NCBI GenBank assembly: GCA_000403315.2
Contig: KE159640.1
Coordinates: 299,675 to 363,674, forward strand
Source of the DNA: Lachnospiraceae bacterium A2
Lineage (GTDB): Bacteria; Bacillota; Clostridia; Lachnospirales; Lachnospiraceae
Length of the DNA stretch: 64,000 nucleotides
Direction of reading: 5' to 3'
The notes below the pieces were generated by a model. The model saw nothing but the letters and a program-made list of their open reading frames with translations, had not been told where the DNA came from and made no database searches. Positions within the stretch are counted from its first letter, which is position 1. Each line of letters opens with the position of its first letter. Both the position numbers and the translations under genes were made by a program. Below, piece by piece: positions 45,002 to 54,181 of this stretch.

Positions 45002-46555
45002 ATGAAAATAAAACAAATAAAAATAAAACAAAAAAACACCGCACAGGCCTATAAATGGAAATACAAAGCTATTTTCGCGGCAATCCTAGGCGCAAGCCTG
45101 TTAGCAGGCTGCCAGGAAACACCCAAAAATTCCATTGTAAAGCAAAAGAGCACAGACAATATGAATCAGTATGAGAGCACGGAAGAAGCAAAGGGGAACA
45201 TAAGCAATATTGTAAAAGCCCCGGAAACCTACAAGAACAAAGCGACCTATGAAAATGGCGCCCTTGTCATTGATACAGACGCTGAAATTATCCTGCCGGA
45301 AGCAGATTCCATAAACACCTACAAGGTATCTGCACAGGAAGCAAGCCAGGAGCTGTTTGACAAAGTCACCAAAGCTTTTTTTGAAGGGGATAAAATATAC
45401 CATGCCCATGGATATTACCAATGGACCAAGGAACGGTACCAGGAAGAAATTACAAAGCTGAAAAAATATAAGTCGGAAGGAAATTTAGATCCCTATGGGT
45501 ATGGGACAGATGAAAACGGGGAATTGATGTTCCGCATTGACGAGGAAATTGCGCGGAATGAAGCAGAACTGGAGCATGCGCCGGATGAAATAGAAAAAAA
45601 GGAAGTGACCCCGTCTTTTGGCCTGGAATGGGTAAACGGGACAGGGGAAGAAGCCCAAAAGGAGGTAGACAAGGACAGCTTTTGGGGCGTAGTGGAAACA
45701 GGCAATGGGATTTATAATTACCTGATTAAACGGGACGGTGCAGAGCATTCCAAAGACATAACCATAAGAATTGAAAAGGAGAGGGACGATGGGCTGGATG
45801 CCGGAAAATTTCCCCATTGGCTGGAAGAAGAATACCTGATGGATATTGAAAGGGAAGATTTCCATTCCCTGTCAGAAGAAACATTAAAAGGGTTGGCAGG
45901 GATTTCCTATGAGGATGCAGAAAAAATTGCCAAAGAGCCCATAGAGAAGCTGGGTTGGGACTTGGAATTGAATGGATGGGGCTATACGGCCTATTATGAC
46001 GGGGAGGGGAACCCCACTGAAAAAAACATATTGGATGGAGGGTATATCTTTTATTTTACCAGAGTGTTGGATGGGATGCCCATTACCAATACCAGTGCCT
46101 ATGGCGGAGGTTTGGAGAACCATGACAGTACGCTGGTTCCTTGGAGCTATGAAAGATGCGAAGTCATTGTAGGGGACGACGGCATCCAGAAGGCGGAAAT
46201 TTTCAGCCCTTACAATCTGGAGGGCATCCAGACGGAGAATGTAAAACTAATGGATTTTGACAGCATTGTAAAAATATATGAGCAGATGATGGAGGTGTCC
46301 AATGCAGATATTTCAGAACTTGAAAAGCAAAAGACATACCATATTAAGAAAATAAAGTTAGGCTACAGTAGGATTTATGACCCTACGGTAGATAGTTCGT
46401 CAGGGATTCTGGTGCCGGTCTGGGACTTTTTCGGGGGATTTGACGTAGAAACGGACGGGTATTCTGAACAGAATAATGGGGAACATTCCACAACCAGTTA
46501 CATGACAATCAATGCCATTGACGGAACTGTTATTGACCGTGGCTTAGGCTATTAA
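45002..46555 (+). CDS. Lipoprotein, second of a tandem pair (DUF6034-like)
   Basis: A 517-residue paralogue of the preceding gene. It shares long identical blocks: CQETPKNSIVKQKS, APETYKNKATYENGALVIDTDAEIILP, YIFYFTRVLDGMPITNT and VPVWDFFGGFDVETDGY. The lipobox is LLAGCQ, after an extended Lys-rich N-terminus. It begins 53 bases after the first copy behind AGAAAGGAAGGATACCT. The pair arose by tandem duplication and has since diverged mainly in the N-terminal third and surface loops. Function unknown. Confidence 0.85.
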   Translation: MKIKQIKIKQKNTAQAYKWKYKAIFAAILGASLLAGCQETPKNSIVKQKSTDNMNQYESTEEAKGNISNIVKAPETYKNKATYENGALVIDTDAEIILPEADSINTYKVSAQEASQELFDKVTKAFFEGDKIYHAHGYYQWTKERYQEEITKLKKYKSEGNLDPYGYGTDENGELMFRIDEEIARNEAELEHAPDEIEKKEVTPSFGLEWVNGTGEEAQKEVDKDSFWGVVETGNGIYNYLIKRDGAEHSKDITIRIEKERDDGLDAGKFPHWLEEEYLMDIEREDFHSLSEETLKGLAGISYEDAEKIAKEPIEKLGWDLELNGWGYTAYYDGEGNPTEKNILDGGYIFYFTRVLDGMPITNTSAYGGGLENHDSTLVPWSYERCEVIVGDDGIQKAEIFSPYNLEGIQTENVKLMDFDSIVKIYEQMMEVSNADISELEKQKTYHIKKIKLGYSRIYDPTVDSSSGILVPVWDFFGGFDVETDGYSEQNNGEHSTTSYMTINAIDGTVIDRGLGY

Positions 46556-46575
46556 AAGAAAGGGGAACCGGAAGC

Positions 46576-47469
46576 ATGGAATCCATAAAGCAGGTAGCGG
46601 CAGCGGTAAGGTGGAATTTCTTAGGGTTTTTCAGGAACCCCAGGGTAGTGGTTACATTCCTGTTTTCCTTTATCCTATGCTTTTTCTTAAGCGACAGGGC
46701 GATGATGGTAGCCGATTACTATGATTCCCCGATGCAGGCCTTAGAGCCGTTTATCTGGACCTTTGGGGACGCCACCTCTATCCTCCTGTGTTCCCTGCTG
46801 CTGATCCTGCTATTTTTGGATTTGCCTAAATTAAGCCCTTTTACCCCCTATATGCTGCTTCGGATGAAAAAGTGGCGGTGGCTTCTAGCACAGTTTTTCT
46901 ATATTTTTCTGGCAACAGTGCTGTATATGCTGTATGTCATCCTTGTAACCAGCCTGCTGTGCATGCAGAAAACGTATGTGGGGAATATTTGGAGCAAGAC
47001 GGCTGCCCTCCTTGCCTATTCCCAAATGGGGAAAGAGCTGTCAGTCCCATCTACTGTAAAAGTCATGGAGAGCACCAGCCCCCTGTCCTGCAGCCTGCAG
47101 ATTATGGCCTTGCTGGTATGCTATGCCTTAACCTTAACATTTTTGATGTTATGGTTCCAGATGAAAATGGGCAAAAAAGCGGCGATTGGCGCAGGGCTTT
47201 CCTACAGCCTTTATGGGTTCCTGCTGAACCCTGACATTTTAGCTAAAATTCTCCATAAAGAGGAATATGAAATGTTTTTGGTACGGCGGCTGAGCGGCTG
47301 GATAAGCCCCTTGAACCATGCAACGTATGGGATGCATGATTTTGGGTACGATGTCCTCCCTTCGATTGGGCAGTCCTGCATGGTGTTCCTGGGGATTTTG
47401 CTGTTTTTGTCCGCACTGGCATTCCATACTTTGAAAAAATATAATTTCGGTTCCTTTACTGGGGAATGA
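46576..47469 (+). CDS. Membrane permease-like protein (ABC-2 type)
   Basis: A 297-residue protein with six or seven hydrophobic segments, starting with a short cytosolic helix and VVVTFLFSFILCFFLS. The layout matches ABC-2-type export permeases, although no sequence signature is decisive. It begins 20 bases after the lipoprotein and is followed by a second permease and an ABC ATPase. The three together should form one export complex with two different membrane subunits. Confidence 0.7.
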   Translation: MESIKQVAAAVRWNFLGFFRNPRVVVTFLFSFILCFFLSDRAMMVADYYDSPMQALEPFIWTFGDATSILLCSLLLILLFLDLPKLSPFTPYMLLRMKKWRWLLAQFFYIFLATVLYMLYVILVTSLLCMQKTYVGNIWSKTAALLAYSQMGKELSVPSTVKVMESTSPLSCSLQIMALLVCYALTLTFLMLWFQMKMGKKAAIGAGLSYSLYGFLLNPDILAKILHKEEYEMFLVRRLSGWISPLNHATYGMHDFGYDVLPSIGQSCMVFLGILLFLSALAFHTLKKYNFGSFTGE

Positions 47470-47523
47470 GTTTTTTCCTATGCTGGCACAAGCCAGAAGG
47501 CCCAGCACGCTAATTTTGCCGGG

Positions 47524-48282
47524 ATGGAGTTGGGAGAATTTTCGGAAAGAAGGGTGGGAAAGGGTGTGAAAGAATTATTACGGGAAAGGGGGTTCTGGAC
47601 TGCGTCAGTGGTTGTTTTTTTGGGGATGGCTATAACATTCCCTTTTTACGAAATAGTAATTCCCTTAAGCCAGGGAAGTTTCCTGAAATTTTACCAGACT
47701 GCAGTGGAATCCCAGATCATGTTATTTTTAGTGCCCGTTGCAGCAGTGCTTTCACCGGGGGCTTCCTATGTGAGGGAATCCTCCAGCGGGTTCTTAAAAT
47801 TATATATTTCAAGGACCAGCAGGATCGGGTATACCTGGAAAAAGACCTTGTGTATCTATGCCGGGGGTTTTTTCCCATTTTTTCTGGCAGGGTTTTTCGG
47901 GCTGCTGCTGTGCTTTTTCTTCCTTTACCCGCTGGAATTGGAAGGGAAAATCCCATGGGAGGGAATCCGGGGCGCAATGGAAACCCTTTTGCGCGTCAGC
48001 TTCGTTGGTGGGATTTTGGCGGAACTGTCGGGGATTTTTGCAGCGGCATTCCGGAATTACTATATGGCTTACGGCCTGCCCTTTGTGGCGTATTATATGA
48101 TGGTAATTCTGAAGGAACGGTATTTGCCGAAGCTGTATGCCCTGTACCCGGGGGAGTGGATTCTGTGCAAGGAAAACTGGGGGCCGGACGGTACGGGGAT
48201 ATGGGTGTTTTTCCTTGTATTTTCTGCGGTGTCCCTGTGTATCCACAGCCTGCTGCTGTACTGGCGGGTGCAGGAAATTTAA
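47524..48282 (+). CDS. Membrane permease-like protein, second subunit
   Basis: A 252-residue protein with about six hydrophobic segments (FWTASVVVFLGMAITFPFY; FLVPVAAVLSPGASYV; GGFFPFFLAGFFGLLLCFFFLYP and others). The segment VLSPGASYVRESSSGFLKLYISRTSRIGYTWKK resembles the cytosolic coupling region of ABC-2 permeases. It lies between another permease and the ATPase of the same operon. The substrate is unknown. Confidence 0.7.
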   Translation: MELGEFSERRVGKGVKELLRERGFWTASVVVFLGMAITFPFYEIVIPLSQGSFLKFYQTAVESQIMLFLVPVAAVLSPGASYVRESSSGFLKLYISRTSRIGYTWKKTLCIYAGGFFPFFLAGFFGLLLCFFFLYPLELEGKIPWEGIRGAMETLLRVSFVGGILAELSGIFAAAFRNYYMAYGLPFVAYYMMVILKERYLPKLYALYPGEWILCKENWGPDGTGIWVFFLVFSAVSLCIHSLLLYWRVQEI

Positions 48283-48329
48283 AGTGCATGCCTGTGCCAG
48301 GAATTGTAAATATAGATAGGAAGAATGGA

Positions 48330-48968
48330 ATGGAAGCTTATATTGAAATAGACCATGTAACGAAAAAATTTGGGGACGACATTATTTTGCACGGTATCAG
48401 CATCTGCATGGAGCGGGGGAAAGTTTATGGGATTTCCGGCAACAACGGCTCTGGAAAAACCGTACTGATGAAATGCATCTGCGGGTTCCTCCCAGTGACA
48501 GAGGGGAGCATCCGGGTGAATGGGAAGTACATTGGGCCAGAAATTGATTTCCCGGAAAGTATTGGGGTAATTATTGAAACGCCCGGGTTCCTTACAAATT
48601 TAAGCGGGATGCGGAACTTAGAAATCCTGGCGGGTTTAAAGGGCAAGATTACAAAGGAAGAAGTCCGCGAAGCAATCAGGAAAGCAGGGCTGGACCCAGA
48701 TTTAAAGAAAGCTGTGGCAAAATATTCCCTTGGGATGCGCCAGCGCCTTGGGATTGCACAGGCGATTATGGAAGACCCGGAGTTCCTGATTCTGGATGAG
48801 CCTTTTAATGGGCTGGATAAGCATGGTGTAGGGGATATCCGTAAATTGCTGCTGGAGCTGAAACAGCAGGGAAAAACCATTATCCTTGCCAGCCATAACA
48901 GCGAGGATATCCGTATTCTATGCGATGAGGTTTATGAGATGGACGGAGGGAGGATGTTTAAGATATGA
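48330..48968 (+). CDS. ABC transporter ATP-binding protein
   Basis: A 212-residue ABC ATPase. Walker A is GNNGSGKT near residue 37, the signature is KYSLGMRQRLGIAQA near 133, and Walker B with its catalytic Glu is FLILDEPFNGLD, followed by the H-loop ILASHN. It matches the BcrA/CcmA-like exporters of peptides or membrane compounds. The ATG at 48330 is preferred to a long upstream extension that overlaps the permease gene. Its stop overlaps the next start by four bases (ATGA). Confidence 0.93.
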   Translation: MEAYIEIDHVTKKFGDDIILHGISICMERGKVYGISGNNGSGKTVLMKCICGFLPVTEGSIRVNGKYIGPEIDFPESIGVIIETPGFLTNLSGMRNLEILAGLKGKITKEEVREAIRKAGLDPDLKKAVAKYSLGMRQRLGIAQAIMEDPEFLILDEPFNGLDKHGVGDIRKLLLELKQQGKTIILASHNSEDIRILCDEVYEMDGGRMFKI

Positions 48969-50566
48969 AATGGAAGGGCTATTTTGGGACACAGCGCCAA
49001 AAGCTTCGGAACCATAAGGGAAGGGCCTGCAGTTTTATCCTTTCCTGTTCTGCTTTGGTGTGTTTCCTGTTTGCCGCTGCGCCAGCCCATGCAATGGCAG
49101 GCGGAGGGATTTCGGCGGAAACACAGAAAAAATCTGGCGCAATGGTTACGATTGACGCCAATAAAAAGTACGAAGGCATGAACGCCCCCTTTTCCAAAGG
49201 GTATGAGCCTTCCATCAAAAAAAATAAAATGTCCTTAACCATCCCATTCCGTCTGGAACAGGAAACAAAGGATAACCGGATTATTGTTGGGATTTCTTTT
49301 GAACGGGAAGGCAGCAGCCCCTTTTATTATAAAAATTACCAGAAAAAAGTAAAGAGGTCTGAGGACGGCATTTACCTCTACCAATGCCAGGTACAGCTTA
49401 AGGAGCACAGGGTAAACGGGCAATATCCCCTGCGGCTGTTTGTGCAGGCCCAGACACAGGAAGAAAATATCCAGCAGGAGTTTACGGTTTATGTAGAAAT
49501 TACAGATGGGATACCTGATTCCCAGGCAGGGGACCAGCCGGAAGGCCCAACGGGCGCGGATGGGAATAGCCCTGAAAATGATGGAAGTGAAATTTTAGGG
49601 AATGGGGATGCAGCAGGAGAAGGGGCATTGGGAGATAGCCCAGGTTTTTCAGATGGTTCCAGTTTGCCCGGAGGTACACAGGGGAACGGGGAAATTTCCC
49701 ATCAGCCCAGGGTAATGATTTCTGCAAACAGCCTGCAAGGCGTCCCCCTGCAGGCCGGGAGCCAGACGGCCTGGTCTGTTTCTGCCAAAAACTGCAGCAG
49801 CAAAAGGGCAATGGAAAACCTGAAAATTACGATTATTTCCGAGCATAAAGACATTTCTTTTGAAAAAACATCCTGGTATTTTGACCGGGCAGGAGCCGGG
49901 GCTTCCATGGATTTATCCCAAAATGTGTCTGTAGGGAAAAAAGCGGCGGCAGAAGCCGTCCCTGTACAGTTCCAGTTTGAATATGAGGATAAGCAGGGAA
50001 CGTCGTATACTTCCACGGAAACGGTGTCCCTTACCATAATACAGACGCCGCAGGCAGAACTTACAGGCCTTTCCTTCCCAGAGAGCATTTATGAATCAGA
50101 CACGGATTTGCTGACGTTCCAAATCCAGAACTCTGGCCTTGCCGTAATTTACAATGTAAGGGTCCGCCTGGAGGGAAAGGGGCTGTTTCCGGAAAAAGAG
50201 CTGTTCCTTGGGACAGTGGAGCCTGGTTCGGCTGCCGATGGGGAGATTTCCGTATTTGCTGGAAACCTTTGTATGGATAATGAAGGCAATGCCATAGAGG
50301 AAAATGGGGAAAAATATGGCGATACTGTGTGCACAGTGATATTTTCTTATGAAAATGAGCAAGGGGAAGTGGCAGAACAGAAGCAGGAGTTGAAAACTTC
50401 CATAAAAAAGCCGCAGATTGTGGAATTAAAAGTGGAAAAAGAGGTGCCAAAGACCAACCAGTGGTGGATAACTATTCTGGCGGGGGCATTTTTGGTATTA
50501 ATTTTAATTATTGTATGGCTTTATTTACGGATGAAGCACTACCAAAGGATTTCCAAATTGAAATAG
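48965..50566 (+). CDS. Secreted membrane-anchored Ig-like protein
   Basis: A 533-residue protein. A signal peptide (SFILSCSALVCFLFAAAPAHAMA) is followed by a beta-rich region, a Gly/Asp/Ser-rich linker near residues 180-240, Ig-like COG1361-type modules (LENLKITIISEHKDISFEK, then LSFPESIYESDTDLLTFQIQNSG) and a C-terminal membrane segment (WWITILAGAFLVLILIIVWLYL) with a basic tail. This is the architecture of exported adaptor proteins coded beside ABC exporters in Clostridia. Its start overlaps the ATPase stop, so it is tightly coupled to the transporter. Confidence 0.8.
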   Translation: MKWKGYFGTQRQKLRNHKGRACSFILSCSALVCFLFAAAPAHAMAGGGISAETQKKSGAMVTIDANKKYEGMNAPFSKGYEPSIKKNKMSLTIPFRLEQETKDNRIIVGISFEREGSSPFYYKNYQKKVKRSEDGIYLYQCQVQLKEHRVNGQYPLRLFVQAQTQEENIQQEFTVYVEITDGIPDSQAGDQPEGPTGADGNSPENDGSEILGNGDAAGEGALGDSPGFSDGSSLPGGTQGNGEISHQPRVMISANSLQGVPLQAGSQTAWSVSAKNCSSKRAMENLKITIISEHKDISFEKTSWYFDRAGAGASMDLSQNVSVGKKAAAEAVPVQFQFEYEDKQGTSYTSTETVSLTIIQTPQAELTGLSFPESIYESDTDLLTFQIQNSGLAVIYNVRVRLEGKGLFPEKELFLGTVEPGSAADGEISVFAGNLCMDNEGNAIEENGEKYGDTVCTVIFSYENEQGEVAEQKQELKTSIKKPQIVELKVEKEVPKTNQWWITILAGAFLVLILIIVWLYLRMKHYQRISKLK

Positions 50567-50575
50567 GAGGGAAGA

Positions 50576-51238
50576 ATGAGGAAGCGCAATTTGTACAAAG
50601 ATATTGTCCATGGCGCAGCCATTTTGCTGCTTGCAGCAGTTTGCTTCCATGTCTATAAGGATTACCAAAAAGAACATAACCTTTACCGTGTTACCATCCA
50701 ATCCGGGCAGGAACTGACGGGGAAGGATGCGGAGGAATTACAGAATATCACTGGATTAGTCCGGTTTGAGCCGGTGTCCTCTGCTGCCGTTACCTTGAAA
50801 ATGGAGGGATATACGTTGGAAACAAGGCTGGATGGCGTTGATTTGGAAACCTATCCTCTGGATTGGAAAAAAACAGAAGGGGAGGTTTCCTTGGGGAATA
50901 CGGCTGCATTGTTTTTGGGGGAAGATGTGTTTCAGGCGTTTTTGGATCAACATGGATTTGCGCCGAACCAGGGGCAGATAAAAAAATGGAAGGAGAACTA
51001 TGGGGAATTGTCCGTGGAACTGACGGACGAAGCAGGCCGCGTAGCACATGGCAGGATTTTTGGCATAATAAAAAGCCCAGGGCAAATGGCCTGTATGGAC
51101 CAAAGCCAAATGGAAGAAATATTCCAGGCATCCAGTAAAGTAATGGGAGGTTACATGGAGGTTTATGGGCACAAACATATGGAACAGGCCAGGGCCGCAC
51201 TGGAAAGCGGCGGGTTTATGGTAGAGGAGTGGGAATAA
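50576..51238 (+). CDS. Single-pass extracytoplasmic protein, MacB-periplasmic-domain-like
   Basis: A 220-residue protein with one N-terminal membrane segment (GAAILLLAAVCFHVY) and an extracytoplasmic domain. The segment EVSLGNTAALFLGEDVFQAFLD and the following turn-rich region recall the extracytoplasmic domain of MacB/FtsX-type permeases but without the permease helices. The call is tentative. It is the last gene of the operon, nine bases behind the previous one, and a terminator follows. Confidence 0.6.
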   Translation: MRKRNLYKDIVHGAAILLLAAVCFHVYKDYQKEHNLYRVTIQSGQELTGKDAEELQNITGLVRFEPVSSAAVTLKMEGYTLETRLDGVDLETYPLDWKKTEGEVSLGNTAALFLGEDVFQAFLDQHGFAPNQGQIKKWKENYGELSVELTDEAGRVAHGRIFGIIKSPGQMACMDQSQMEEIFQASSKVMGGYMEVYGHKHMEQARAALESGGFMVEEWE

Positions 51239-51296
51239 GTTTTTATCTCACTGCGGAGGATATGAAATCTGTCGCAAAGCGACCCGCCGCAGGCGG

Positions 51297-51325
51297 AGAA
51301 TCCTGCTTTGCAGGATTCTTTTTTA
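51297..51325 (+). terminator. Rho-independent terminator of the lipoprotein/ABC operon
   Basis: AGAATCCTGC pairs with GCAGGATTCT around a TTT loop, and a run of T follows. A second small GC-rich hairpin (CCGCCGCAGGCGG) lies just before it. It ends the plus-strand operon and faces the convergent malQ gene. Confidence 0.85.
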
Positions 51326-51338
51326 GGGAAATTCCTTT

Positions 51339-52841
51339 TTAATTCCAATTCTTACGCCCATACCGCATAGCCATGGCATGGATTTTTTCCTTTAATTCCT
51401 CGGATAATTCATCTTCTGTTAATCGCCATCTCCAATTTATGCCCACTGTGGAGGGCTTATTAATCCTGCATGTATTATCGTATCCCATATAGTCCTGAAT
51501 AGGGATAATGCAGGATTTTGCACTGCTGCGCATAATCAGCGAAATAAAGGACTGGTGCAGCAGGCGGTCCGGCGTTGTCTGGTCGCACAGGTAATCCCGG
51601 GCCATCTGCCTTTCTTTTTTTGTAATGGACTGGAACCAGCCGGTAATGGTTTCATTGTCATGGGTGCCAGTGTAAGCCACACAGTTTTCTATGTAATTGT
51701 GGGGCAGATAATCGTTGGCAGAGCCTGTATCTCTGGAGTCAAATGCAAATTCTAAGACCTTCATCCCCGGGAAGCCGCTTTCAAAGACCAGTTGGCGGAC
51801 AGAATCTGTCACATAGCCCAAATCTTCTGCAATTACCTCATGCCAGCCAAGGCTCTGTTCCACATGGCGGAACAAATCGATTCCCGGCCCTTTTTCCCAA
51901 TGGCCTTCTTTTGCAGATTCTGCGCCGTAAGGGATGGAATAGTATTCGTCAAAGCCGCGGAAATGGTCAATCCGCACAACGTCATACAGGCGGAAACAAT
52001 AGGAAAGGCGGGAAATCCACCATTCATACCCTGTATTCCGGTGGTAGTCCCAGCGGTATAAGGGGTTGCCCCAAAGCTGCCCGTCCGCGGAAAACCCGTC
52101 TGGCGGGCATCCGGCTACTGCAGATGGCGTAAGTGTTTCATCTAACTGAAAAAGTTCCGGATGCGCCCAGGTGTCCGCGCTGTCCATTGCCACATAAATG
52201 GGGATATCCCCGATCAGGCGGATTCCATTTTCATTTGCGTAGGCTTTCAGGGCATTCCACTGCTCATAGAACTTAAACTGCATGTATTGCTGGAATTCAA
52301 TTTCAAAATACAGTTCCTCCCGGTAATAATCCATGGCGTTCCCCCACCGCAGCCGGATATCTTCCGCCCATTGGTTCCATGGGACTCCCTCAAACCTGTC
52401 TTTGACCGCCATAAATAAAGCGTAATCTGAAAGCCACCAATTATTTTCCTCTATAAAACGCAGATAATCAGGGTTTTCACTGATTTTGCTGCGCTCATAA
52501 GCTTTCCGCAGAAGGGGGTAGCGGTTTTTATAGAGTTTTTCATAATGGATATCGTTTGGGCGGCTGCCAAAATCAGTCCCATCGCACTCTTTTTCTGTCA
52601 GCACCCCTTCTTCTATCAAGGCTTCAAGGCTGATAAAATAAGGATTTCCGGCAAACGTGGAAAAGGATTGGTACGGGGAATCCCCATAACTGGTAGGCCC
52701 TAGGGGCAGTATCTGCCAATAAGACTGTCCCGCAGCTTTTAGCCAGTCCACAAAATCATAAGCGCTTTTGGAAAAGCAGCCTATGCCATATTTGGATGGC
52801 AGGCTGGTAACAGGAAGTAAAATACCTGCGGTTCTTTCCAT
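51339..52841 (-). CDS. malQ: 4-alpha-glucanotransferase (amylomaltase)
   Basis: MalQ is a GH77 enzyme that moves 4-alpha-glucan segments between maltodextrins. The 500-residue protein has the family start (RTAGILLPVTSLPSKYGIG), QILPLGPTSYGDSPYQSFS near residue 45, the catalytic nucleophile region VRIDHFRGFDEYY, the acid-base region VIAEDLGYV and the transition-state Asp in YTGTHDNET. The ATG at 52841 follows GGAGGAAAAAGTT; 15 upstream in-frame residues are not family-like. It stands alone here between a terminator and repeat-rich DNA. Confidence 0.97.
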   Translation of the reverse strand: MERTAGILLPVTSLPSKYGIGCFSKSAYDFVDWLKAAGQSYWQILPLGPTSYGDSPYQSFSTFAGNPYFISLEALIEEGVLTEKECDGTDFGSRPNDIHYEKLYKNRYPLLRKAYERSKISENPDYLRFIEENNWWLSDYALFMAVKDRFEGVPWNQWAEDIRLRWGNAMDYYREELYFEIEFQQYMQFKFYEQWNALKAYANENGIRLIGDIPIYVAMDSADTWAHPELFQLDETLTPSAVAGCPPDGFSADGQLWGNPLYRWDYHRNTGYEWWISRLSYCFRLYDVVRIDHFRGFDEYYSIPYGAESAKEGHWEKGPGIDLFRHVEQSLGWHEVIAEDLGYVTDSVRQLVFESGFPGMKVLEFAFDSRDTGSANDYLPHNYIENCVAYTGTHDNETITGWFQSITKKERQMARDYLCDQTTPDRLLHQSFISLIMRSSAKSCIIPIQDYMGYDNTCRINKPSTVGINWRWRLTEDELSEELKEKIHAMAMRYGRKNWN

Positions 52842-53036
52842 AACTTTTTCCTCCAATCTAACGGCAATCCAAAACTGCCGCTGCAATAAAAAAATATATT
52901 TTCATTTGGCAGGCCAATCAATGGCCGCCAGCTAAAATTCCCAAAGAATCCTAGGGTCAGGCAAAATTTATGCAATATTAGAATACACTATTTGTATCTA
53001 TAATGCAAGAATTCTCTGGGGATGTTGCTTATTTTT

Positions 53037-53187
53037 ATATAGATTGGATTAGAGCGTGTTTGAAAATTCATTTCCACCGCCTGTATCCTTCCACTTTGCG
53101 GAATACATCCAACAGAAAGCAATTTTCAGATATGTTCTAGGATACCAAAAGGATGTCCCGTACTCGCTCTATGATGATATATTGATG
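53037..53187. repeat. Half copy of MITE-2 interrupted by a MITE-1 copy
   Basis: The outer sequence (ATATAGATTGGATTA, then GGATACCAAAAGGATGTCCC and CTCGCTCTATG..ATATATTGATGT) follows the left arm of the palindrome at 24999-25130. The diverged MITE-1 copy at 53050-53140 sits within it. This lies in the 427-base gap between malQ and the Rpn gene. The rest of the gap shows only AT-rich promoter-like sequence. Confidence 0.6.
53050..53140. repeat. Diverged, shortened MITE-1 copy C
   Basis: TAGAGCGTGTTTGAAAATTC on the left pairs with CAATTTTCAGATATGTTCTA on the right. It is 91 bases, shorter than the 166-bp copies, with mismatches at both ends, so it is an older, internally deleted member. The internal AATACATCCAACAGAAAGCA matches the interior of copy A. 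Confidence 0.7.
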
Positions 53188-53268
53188 TAAAAAAGCGGTA
53201 ACAGCAGAAGGTTTGGATTCAGAAATATTCTGGTTCCCGGCTTGTAAAGCCAGGATGTTTATGGTAGT

Positions 53269-54111
53269 ATGGAAACACGGAAACGGAAGGGAAAGCAGGT
53301 GGGGAGATTGACGGTCACAGAACAGATTGATAAGAAACATCAGGAAGATTTACATAGGTTAAGAGGTTTTCGCCTGCTTGATGATGATTTCCTCACAAAG
53401 TGTTTTGAGGGAGATACGCCAATCATGGAACTGGTATTGCAGATTGTGCTGGAAAAGCCGGATTTAAAGGTGCTGGACGTTCGCACCCAGGTATTTGTGG
53501 AGAACCTGCTGAACCGTTCGGTGAGGCTGGATATCCTGGCTACGGACAGCACAGGGGCAAAACTGAATGTGGAAGTACAGCGCTCCGACAAAGGAGCCGG
53601 GAGAAAAAGAGCAAGGTACAACAGCAGTATGATGGATGTTAACCTTTTGAAGAAAGGCGAGGACTTCGGCAAGCTGCCGGAAACGTGGGTAATTTTTATC
53701 ACAGAAAATGACGTGATGGGAAAAGGGCTGCCGCTCTATCCCGTTGAGCGGTGCTTTTTAGGAACTGGGGAAAGATTTGAGGACGGTTCGCACATACTGT
53801 ATGTAAATGGCGCTTACCGTGGAGATACGCCAATCGGGAAGTTAATGCATGATTTTTCCTGCACAGACGCAGCGGATATGTTTTATGGGATACTGGCGGA
53901 CAGGGTGAGATTTTTTAAAGAGAGCAAGGAGGGAATCGAGATTATGTGTCAGGCTATGGAAGATATGAGAAACCAGACATTGAAAGAGGGCATGAGAGAG
54001 GTTGCGCTCCGTATGTTGGCGGCTGGTAAATATGCCTTAGAGGAAATCGTTAATATTTCGGGGCTTTCTCTTGAAGAAGTCACACAATTGAAAGCTGATA
54101 GAAGTGTATAG
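53269..54111 (+). CDS. Rpn-family PD-(D/E)XK nuclease/putative transposase
   Basis: A 280-residue protein of the Rpn/PDDEXK_2 group. The nuclease core is visible as NRSVRLDILATDSTGAKLNVEVQRSDKGAGRKRARYNSSMMD, with the D...E.Q pattern of the family, followed by WVIFITENDVMGKGLPLY and VNGAYRGDTPIGKLMHDFSC. Rpn proteins promote recombination in E. coli and may act in phage defence, often by variable C-termini; here the tail ends in a short helix-turn (MLAAGKYALEEIVNISGLSLEEV). It is a stand-alone gene with its own terminator. Confidence 0.9.
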   Translation: METRKRKGKQVGRLTVTEQIDKKHQEDLHRLRGFRLLDDDFLTKCFEGDTPIMELVLQIVLEKPDLKVLDVRTQVFVENLLNRSVRLDILATDSTGAKLNVEVQRSDKGAGRKRARYNSSMMDVNLLKKGEDFGKLPETWVIFITENDVMGKGLPLYPVERCFLGTGERFEDGSHILYVNGAYRGDTPIGKLMHDFSCTDAADMFYGILADRVRFFKESKEGIEIMCQAMEDMRNQTLKEGMREVALRMLAAGKYALEEIVNISGLSLEEVTQLKADRSV

Positions 54112-54126
54112 AAAGAGCTATAAGCC

Positions 54127-54166
54127 GGGCTGGAGCATTTTTCAGATATGCTCCAGCCCATTTTTT
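54127..54166. terminator. Strong hairpin terminator after the Rpn gene
   Basis: GGGCTGGAGCAT pairs exactly with ATGCTCCAGCCC around a TTTTCAGAT loop, with T6 following on the plus strand. It lies between convergent genes and probably serves the Rpn gene. Confidence 0.88.
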
Positions 54167-54181
54167 ATCTATTCCGTTTTC

